Assembly: GCA_003586115.2 (NCBI GenBank)
Contig: QVOM02000091.1
Span: 1,552,963-1,616,962, forward strand
Direction: 5' to 3'
Length of the DNA stretch: 64,000 nt
Origin: Salvator merianae
Taxonomy: Eukaryota > Chordata > Lepidosauria > Squamata > Teiidae
The position numbers were made by a program, and so were the translations under genes. Below the pieces are notes generated by a model. The model searched no databases, was not told the DNA's origin, and was given only the letters and a program-made list of their open reading frames with translations. Below are positions 57,901 to 64,000 of this stretch, in pieces; within the stretch, counting starts at the first letter, position 1, and the number at the start of each line of letters is the position of its first letter.

Positions 57901-60900
57901 CCTTTCTTCTGTGGAACTCAAGATGGTGTTTAAGTGCATCCCAGGGTTATCACAGTAGCGCAGTCCGTGCTTAGGAAGGCTTACAACGTTCCCATGAAGT
58001 AGAGGGAAAAATATTGACTCTGTAGTCAGCAGAGTAAGCTATGAAGTCTTTATTGAAGCTTAGTTCCATAGTAGAGTAGCAAAAAGCAGATGACATCCTG
58101 TCAGTCAGACAGACAAACAGTCAGTAGTCATTTTACAATATACAAGCAGTTATATCTCCTGAGTATATAATGAAAGATTCACACAAGCTTTTATCAGTTT
58201 ATAAACAATTAATGCTTCTCACGCTTAGGCTTTGCTTTGCTGACGCAAGATGGCTGTTATCTGTAATAAGCCAGTCATAACAAATATACATGTGTTAAAG
58301 AATTCTGGACAGCCAGTTGCAGAGAGCCAATCATTTATTGATTACACAGAGAAACATGCATGCATGGATGGCCAGTCAGAGAATGACCATCCCGATCAAT
58401 AGTTACGCGAGTTTTTTATACATTACAAAGCCAACACCCAATTATTGCAATCATCTCCATGGAATAGTTGAACCTGCTGTTTAGCTCATGAGCATATAGT
58501 GCAGACCAATCTACTACTTATTTCTTCACCTTTTGGAAGTTGCTAGCAAGCATCTCGCACAAGCAATTTCTACTCGTGGTGTTCCCGTTTTCCCTGCTTG
58601 CTTAAGCGTTGCTCAGTAACGTGTTGCAAATCTTTCTGCTTAGATCAGCTTGACCTTTTGCTATGACTGTCCTTTTAGTCTGGGTAGATATGGGGAGCTA
58701 TGGACAATCTTCCTAGCCCCCTTAAATCTTTATCACATGGCAACAACAGGATGCTAGATATTGGCATTAGCTTATGGTATACACACACTTAGGTCAACTT
58801 GCCCTCTGTAAATTCTGACAAGGGTCATCTACCTAAGCACAAATCAGACCTCATCACTCTTTAGCTTCTATATAAAGAAAGTGTTTATTTATTTACTTGA
58901 CACTGACTGCAGTTATAGTGAACTGAACTCATTGGTACTCAGGAGGGCTTACCATCTTGTATTAATAGTGGGCACAAGGAACCTGTTCCTTAGAAGTGAG
59001 CAAGAGTCCTTCTCTTGAAATCCTGATGATTACAGCTACACCTGTAGTTTTAGTCCAACTTCGATTGGTCTTCAGAGTGGGACAGCACATCATTAAAGTG
59101 TCTAGCTGTTTTCTTCCTGCATTATGTAACCGAAATGTGGATTTTTTGGGTTAGATAACATGGAAGGAAAACTGCTTGTCACTTTGCTGATTTGTTCTCC
59201 CACACTGCAAGTGGACCGAAGCTGGATTAAAACTTAGCTGTAGCTGGGCCCTGCAACAATCTGCTTTTCTGCTTCCCCGAGCATCACTGATCCCTGTGAA
59301 GGTAGTTGTACAAGATTGTTGTCCTGGGGTTCCTTCATGAACATTCTAGGCTAGAAAATGTGGATTAGAGATGGGATGAGAACGTGAGGGGCACATGCTA
59401 CCCTCCCTAGGACGCTTCTGAGCTGCTTTTTGTTATGTGTGAACCCAGCTGAAGATCACCCAGTAAGCTTTTGTGGTCAAGTGGGGATTTGAACCCTCAC
59501 TTCTTGTACAGTCTTTGAAAACTTCTAATCCTTTTCTCTCTCTTTCTCTCTCTCTCTTTCTTCCTATAGGAAATTCGAAGTACCTTTAACCTGTAAGTGT
59601 GTTTGCTTTGTACCTTCTGCCATCTACGGTGCTCTTAGGAAAAGACTAAGTAGCATTTTGGAACATAGTGCTTTTAGTAGTGCCTCAGAGAAACCTCTAT
59701 ACTACCATTTTTTCTAGAACCCTATACTTTAGGATTCTGCGGCCTTTTTGTTCTTCAGAAAACAGTGAATAATATTTATTGTTGTGAATGGTCCTCAGGA
59801 CCTGGCCATAAGAAGCATATAAGGAAATACTGGGCCTGCTTGCACTTGCTACTATTCTCAATACTTGCAAGTCAAGTGCTTCTGCGCTTGGCAGAGGCCC
59901 GAGCAGCCGGGAACAGGCTACATCCGCTCTCAATCATGGATGCTTGTGGAGCACTAGTTAGCGCTCCACAACCTTACCAGGAGGTGTAGTTACCTCCCGG
60001 TAAGGTGCATTCGCACTTACCTGTTGCTGAAGCACTCCAGAGCAGTGTGATTGCCCAATCACTCATGCGCGATGGGGCGATTGGGACTGCGTGATGCTGG
60101 GTGGGGCTGCATGATGCCCGATCTGGCTGTGTGATGCCCAATCAGACCCGCGCCCGATCCTCAACACGGCAGCTGCTTGGAAGCATCTGGCTACTGCCGT
60201 GGTGACCTGCAGGCCCGCACATAACGCAGGGGCACACAGGCACGGTCAGCTGATTGCAGCTGCATGATGGGGCTGATGGCTCCAGCACGATCGGGCCTAT
60301 GTGATCAGGTCATACAATGCTCCGCTCAGGTCATGGGGCCCAATCCATGCATCGTGCAGCCTGATTGCACTGGTGCAGTCAGCTGATTGCACCTGTGCAT
60401 GATGTGCAGGCCTGCCAGTCTCCATGGCGGCGGCCGGACACTTCCTGGCTGCTGCCGTGGCAAGGATTGGGACGGCTACCGACGTTCACAGTGCAAACAT
60501 TGGTAGCTGGCTTCAAGTCTGGTTTTTGGTTTGCGTTGTGTGGTCAATTCCACATTAAAACAGGATAATTATCCTGGTCTGACGTGGAAAGTATGAAAAC
60601 GCCTACTGCTATTTGTGAACTGCCTTTAACCTGTACTTGCTGTTCAGCATGAAGGCAGTAGAGGGCAGCAGGAGTAAACCAAGAAGTGGAAATGTGGTGC
60701 TGACCTCGTATCAGCAGGTATGCAGTCCCACTGTGGTCTCTGCAGATACTATGAGGTTCCAGTTCCCATAAGCCCTGGGCAGCATGGCGTTTTGACACAG
60801 ATGATGGGAGCTGCTCCATCATTTACACCAAAAAAACCAGAAACCTTTTATTAGGTCTAATCCCTTTTTAAATACAATTTTGATATATTGTAGTTTTCTT

Positions 60901-63900
60901 AATTAGTGTGGATAGAGGAAAAATTGACTTAAAAAATATTGACATGGATCACAAGTAGAAAGCTCCATTCATTCTTGTTAATCACTTATAGACGGTAAAA
61001 TGAAAGACCCAGTTATGTTAATCCATCCTCTCAGTCTCGCCATCTAGTGGTTGGTGCTGGGCAATGGGACCAGGCAGTGCTGAATTTATTTATTTCAAAC
61101 TTGTAAAAGCATTCGAACTTCAACAGAAGTGAACAGAGGGCAAGGGAGGAAAATCAGGCATAGCAGTGTAAGGTAGGCCAAGTTATCAGTGCTGAGCAGG
61201 CACCTAAAAGATGCTTTGAACACACCAGCTGGCTGAACTATCCACAGAAGTCCACCAAGTCCAGGGACATGGGTAACAGACTTCAGTTGTTGCCAGACAT
61301 GGCAACAACATCAGCAACATGTGTGCATCATGGCCAAACTGCCAGAAAGACCCAGTGGCAGCCCAGGGCTGTTCCTGTCTGTCAGCTGGTTAACTCTCAG
61401 AAAAATAGTGCTGGATGTTTTTACTTTACTGTTTTTACTTTACTGGCATGGTTTTGCTTTCTGGCAGTGTCTGGCAAGGTTCTGTGTCATTAGTTTTCTG
61501 GCACCTTCCAGAGCTAAAAATAGAAAGAGGGTGGAGTTGTGGTGAGCACTCAGAAGTTGCTAGTAAAATAATGCAACAGGACCTCATCGGACGTGGGTGC
61601 CACCACTTATAAGGCAAAATTGCAGAAAGCTGTAAAATAACATTGTGCAGCATGCTTGTTTTCGGATGTGTCTCGCTGCATGATCCCCGTGATTTTACAA
61701 ATCTATAGTATGAAAGGAAATCTGCCAGGTCCCAGATTGTTTAGAGCCTTGTATGTTAATAATAAAATCTTGAATCTGGCCTGCCCTAAAGAACTGCTTA
61801 TTCACACAATCTCTGTCTTGTCGGGATTCCCTTATCCAACCCATAGCTGCACACAGGCTCTGGTTCAGGACTTCTGTGACCTCTCCCAAAACCAGTGTGA
61901 TGGAGCAATAAAGTTGGGTGTCATCAGCATATTTATACATAGGATTTTTATACCACCTGATTACCATCAAATTAAAAAATCCAGAAAGATAAAGACAAAA
62001 ATTAATCATAAAATTAAAGATGACCGTAAAAATATCATACTATATAGAGAACGTAGAGTCCCCATTGTTCCCCAAAAGCCTTGGTAAGCAGATGTGATTT
62101 CATCAGGCATTTAAATGAAGCAACTGTGGACCCGTGGCGAATCTCACCAGGAAGTCTATTCCATATCAGGGGGTCCACCATAGAGAATGCTCTGTTTCTA
62201 GCAGTTGTCTTATCAATTTCTCCAAGAGAGGGAATGGCTAGGAGGGCTTCCCCAGAAGATCTTAGCAAATGGGTAGGTCTGTATTGATGACACCTTATTC
62301 CAAGCTCCTGGTAACCATTCCTTGTGACTCCATACCAATGTTGAATAGCATTAGGACTAAGTGGAAATATTCCGACTGTCCCTTTGAGCTGTTGTCAGAC
62401 ATGGCTGGGACTGTAGCGTTGGCATGCCATCATGTGCCACAGAAGCACACAGCCTCCCATAGCAGTGGAAGTCTCATGGTTCCCTGGTATGGCCTGCTTC
62501 CTGATGCAGAATTAGCTCCCAGGAATGCTGAAGTAGGGGGCTCTCTACATGGGTCAGGCTAGGTCCCAGTTCCTGCCACTTCTGTGCAGGCAGGTAGATA
62601 TAACAGGAATAGCTCATTCCCCGATCCAGAGCCTAGCAGCAGTTCACCAAGCTCCAGAAGTTGGGCCCACTTCTGGGACCATTTCTGGGGGCATGGTGAA
62701 ATGTCTCCAATCTGCAGTCTGCAACTTTGAGGCCAAGCCGGGTCAACCATCAAGTGAATGGCTCCTTGCAAGGCCTGTCACAGTCTTTACCAGCATGCAG
62801 ATGGCAAGTCCATATTCTGAGATAAAATCTAGAATAAGTCCCAGTTCAGAAAGGGCCAAAGACTGGAAGCAAACCCACAAAACTGGGTCAGACATCACTC
62901 CTTGTATTATGTATATCTGTGGTGGAAAACTACCTTCCCGTCCATGGTGATACATAATTGCCTCAAGCTATTCCATTTTATATTTTCTTATATGGTGCTT
63001 TTCTTGCAAGGTTAATTAGCTCAGTTTTAAATAAGCTGAATGCACCAGAAGTTCAGGTGTCAGTGAAGATCCATTGAAAAGTCAAAAAGGGTCAGATAGG
63101 AAACAAGCTAATGATTTTAGCCTTGCTGATTATTAATACAGATAGAAGCTGTCCATACAATCTAATATTGACTTCAAAAAATATTTTTCTGTTAATCCTT
63201 TCTGTCCATTTAACCCTGTTTAATCTATTCAATCCTTTATCTCCATTTAACCCCAGCAAATTTAAACCTATGGCAATTTAACCCTTTCCTAAGAAATTAA
63301 AAATTAAGGATTTACTTTTTTTAAAAGTACATAGTTCGTTCATTTTCAGGGCACTTCATAGTGCAGTATGTAATATATTAAAAATCAGTAAAATTAGCTG
63401 AGTACAAAAAAAAAAGTCAAACCACTGTGTCTGTGGGGGAGAAAAATATCCCTAAAATTCACCCATGATTATATTTTTGTATGTTCCACTGACAGCTAGC
63501 AGCTGAAGACAAGTAGGGCAATTTTAAGTGTGACTTTTGAGAAATTATGTCCATTTCATATGCTTTGGATCCAGCAGCCAAACTTTCCTTCATTTGTAAT
63601 GACTTGTTTATTTTATTTAATATGTTTGCACCTGCTTTTAAAACAACTATTCAAGTAAAGTGCTACAGGTCTGTTTCTGTTACCATCCTCATATCTTCAA
63701 CACCTTGTATGTGTTTGCATGCGCAAGACTTGCTTTCTGTGCATTTAAAAATTTGGTGATGCTTAAGCAATCCTCTGTGAAATACTGAGCGATTATTTCT
63801 CTCTCCAGTCTGGGCGAAGAGCAATTTCTGGAAAACACTCTTGGTGATCTGGAAAACAGAGTTCAAAAAATTGCTGAACTCAACATCACAGTGAAGGAGT

Positions 63901-63918
63901 CACTGCAGAAATGCAAAG
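51549..63918 (+). CDS. TRIM-family RING E3 ubiquitin ligase, five coding exons, 3' end beyond window
   Basis: Five exons with consensus splice sites join in one frame: 51549-51971, 55770-55865, 57529-57828, 59570-59592 and 63809-63918 (423+96+300+23+110 = 952 nt, about 317 residues). The order RING, B-box 2, coiled coil, and especially the 96-bp and 23-bp exons, are hallmarks of TRIM genes of the TRIM39/TRIM27/TRIM10 type. Such proteins act as E3 ligases, often in innate immunity; that role is family knowledge, not shown here. In this family the next exon encodes PRY/SPRY, so it should lie just past 64000. The third exon is 300 bp where 231 bp is usual, so the coiled coil is about 23 residues longer than typical. 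No frameshift or stop is seen, so the gene looks functional. Exact orthology cannot be decided without the SPRY exon. Confidence 0.9.
51972..54632. other. TRIM intron 1, left part
   Basis: 52150-52440 resembles a minus-oriented LINE 3' tail; 52805-52900 matches a widespread GGGGTCTAGTAGCACCTCA-type repeat. 54053-54553 is element D. No exon signals. Confidence 0.4.
54053..54553. mobile_element. Element D copy 4
   Basis: Left end GGCCCTTCTGCATTTGCC, right end AAGTGCAGAAACGGG. Core AAGGCCAGGAACTTTCATTC is the clearest of the four copies. Confidence 0.6.
54633..55655. mobile_element. Element C, copy C7, split by a GC-rich hAT-like element
   Basis: Left end GGACCTGTTCACACTT with an exact hairpin TCACTAGTG...CACTAGTGA at 54651-54682. 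Resumes at 55487 with GCAATGGCAGCAGCCAGATG and ends around 55655. The insertion is 54842-55478. Confidence 0.65.
54842..55478. mobile_element. GC-rich hAT-like non-autonomous element carrying minisatellites
   Basis: Ends CACTGGCGTAGCG and CGCTACGCCACTG, flanked by a perfect 8-bp target duplication GGTGAATG (54834-54841, 55479-55486), as in hAT elements. Interior over 80% G+C. About seven 33-bp units (GAGGCCGCCGCCGGGCGGGC...) at about 55097-55331 and three 29-bp CATGCGC-type units at about 55336-55415. The 180-200 codon frames across it are composition artefacts. Confidence 0.85.
55770..55865 (+). CDS. TRIM exon: 96-bp coiled-coil exon
   Basis: Acceptor TTCTCATAG ends at 55769 and donor ACG/GTAGGA begins at 55866. 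The exon is exactly 96 bp, the canonical size of the second TRIM coding exon, and encodes 32 residues beginning NRIQNRIEELKKERD and ending TQRYLT, with heptad-like leucine spacing. It starts and ends in phase 0 with the RING/B-box exon. Confidence 0.9.
56980..57397. mobile_element. Short DNA element G
   Basis: Ends GGGTCTTTCTGCACAGAC and GGATGCACAAAGAGCCC, inverted; internal TAATCCGGAT/ATCCGGATTA-like pairs form further hairpins (57110-57145). TA on both sides may be a 2-bp duplication. 55866-56979 of this intron has nothing else I can name; 56400-56580 includes a short inverted repeat around CCCGGGGCTATG / CATAGCCCCGGG. Confidence 0.6.
57529..57828 (+). CDS. TRIM exon: 300-bp coiled-coil exon
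   Basis: Acceptor GTCTATAG ends at 57528 and donor CAG/GTAAAG begins at 57829. It encodes 100 residues starting ESVREERKMFIKEIEKF, rich in Lys, Glu and Leu and predicted to be helical throughout. The usual TRIM exon here is 231 bp; the longer size is in frame and free of stops. Its intron neighbours are heavily invaded by DNA elements. Confidence 0.88.
58010..58900 (-). mobile_element. Possible second LTR family around solo LTR copy 2
   Basis: On the minus strand 58070-58035 reads CTTCAATAAAGACTTCATAG followed by a T-rich stretch, as in an R-U5 region, and 58740-58900 could be its upstream part. Boundaries and target duplication not found. Tentative. Confidence 0.3.
58293..58735 (-). mobile_element. 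Solo LTR, copy 2
   Basis: 443 bp, minus strand, begins TGATAAAG and ends TTTAACA; 4-bp direct repeat CATG (58289-58292, 58736-58739). Same family as 28936-29363. Lies in TRIM intron 3. Confidence 0.85.
58901..59569. other. TRIM intron 3, right part, unassigned
   Basis: No repeat family named; ends with the CT-rich tract of the 23-bp exon acceptor. Confidence 0.4.
59570..59592 (+). CDS. TRIM exon: 23-bp micro-exon
   Basis: A long CT-rich tract leads to acceptor CCTATAG at 59569; donor CT/GTAAGTG starts at 59593. Length is exactly 23 bp, the size of the conserved TRIM micro-exon. It encodes EIRSTFN plus two bases of the next codon (phase 2), completed by the exon at 63809. Confidence 0.88.
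59831..60604. mobile_element. Element C, copy C8 (774 bp)
   Basis: Left end GGGCCTGCTTGCACTTG, right end AAGTATGAAAACGCC, flanked by a 3-bp direct repeat ACT (59828-59830, 60605-60607). Hairpins at 59971-60006 (ACCTTACCAGGAGGT with ACCTCCCGGTAAGGT) and about 60557-60580. Confidence 0.75.
60608..61690. other. TRIM intron 4, no feature recognised
   Basis: Only short open frames without motif. Confidence 0.35.
61695..62290 (-). mobile_element. L2/CR1-group LINE fragments
   Basis: Minus strand 62260-62035 encodes ARNRAFSMVDPLIWNRLP and FKCLMKSHLLTKAF, the RT C-terminal tail. 62009-61695 encodes YKYADDTQLYCS and an internally deleted continuation. The order is reversed relative to an intact element, so these are two fragments or a rearrangement. 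Confidence 0.7.
62757..62857. mobile_element. Palindromic DNA element, partial copy
   Basis: Right half only: CAGCATGCAGATGGCAAGTC to AGTTCAGAAAGGGCC. 62858-63808 is AT-rich intron with nothing else seen. Confidence 0.55.
63809..63918 (+). CDS. TRIM exon: linker exon before SPRY
   Basis: Acceptor CTCTCCAG ends at 63808; donor AAAG/GTAATAGG begins at 63919. The exon is 110 bp, close to the roughly 115-bp exon before PRY/SPRY in TRIM genes. Read in the phase left by the 23-bp exon it encodes LLGEEQFLENTLGDLENRV and on to a Lys-Cys-Lys end, all helical. The final exon is outside the window. Confidence 0.85.
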
Positions 63919-64000
63919 GTAATAGGAGGCAAACATCACTTCACTTTGAATAATAGAGAAGAATCTTGTGACAGTCTTCAGGACTTATTCTAAGGATAGC

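Overview
The window is vertebrate, non-coding-rich nuclear DNA. The repeat content points to a non-avian reptile, most likely a squamate lizard: CR1 and L2-type LINEs, L1-type LINEs, BovB 3' tails, tRNA-derived SINEs with a MIR-like core and a TTC-repeat tail, hAT relics, solo LTRs and many short DNA elements. This is inferred from repeat families; no species can be named. There is one 95-base assembly gap (804-898).

Two host gene loci are supported. On the minus strand at 10348-5109 is a small gene: TATA box and short non-coding first exon near 10277-10348, then two coding exons (7740-7256 and 5575-5109). They splice in frame to a 314-residue, almost wholly alpha-helical protein with two long coiled-coil stretches flanking a short hydrophobic segment. 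A diverged, broken paralog lies on the same strand at about 18800-17040. A second copy of the TATA/first-exon segment sits at 40130-40525, so this was a tandemly duplicated family, much of it decayed. On the plus strand at 51538-63918 is a TRIM-type E3 ligase gene: RING plus B-box exon, 96-bp and 300-bp coiled-coil exons, a 23-bp exon and a 110-bp exon. A PRY/SPRY exon is expected beyond the right edge.

Layout: 1-1500 repeats a segment also at 20464-21475. 1896-4644 is an ORF1-only L1 derivative with an 18-bp target duplication. 4645-10378 is the coiled-coil gene. 9046-16430 holds short DNA elements, a segment duplicated again at 36548-37865, and L1/CR1 pieces. 17040-18800 is the paralog pseudogene. 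22020-26135 is an L2 fragment hit by an internally deleted LINE. 28100-35300 is a dense nest of CR1, L1, a solo LTR and DNA elements. 41094-43135 is a hAT transposase relic. 43660-46370 is an L1 ORF1 relic split by DNA elements. 51538-63918 is the TRIM gene, with many insertions in its introns.

The most unusual content is a set of non-autonomous DNA elements whose ends read GGGCC or GGCCC followed by a GCAC motif, several with 3-bp target duplications. One family (called C here, at least eight copies) carries hairpins at fixed places whose arm sequences differ between copies while pairing is kept. Another (E) is CpG-rich with many TACGAA-type words. A third is a near-perfect 157-180 bp palindrome. 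A separate 637-bp GC-rich element with an 8-bp target duplication carries a 33-bp minisatellite.
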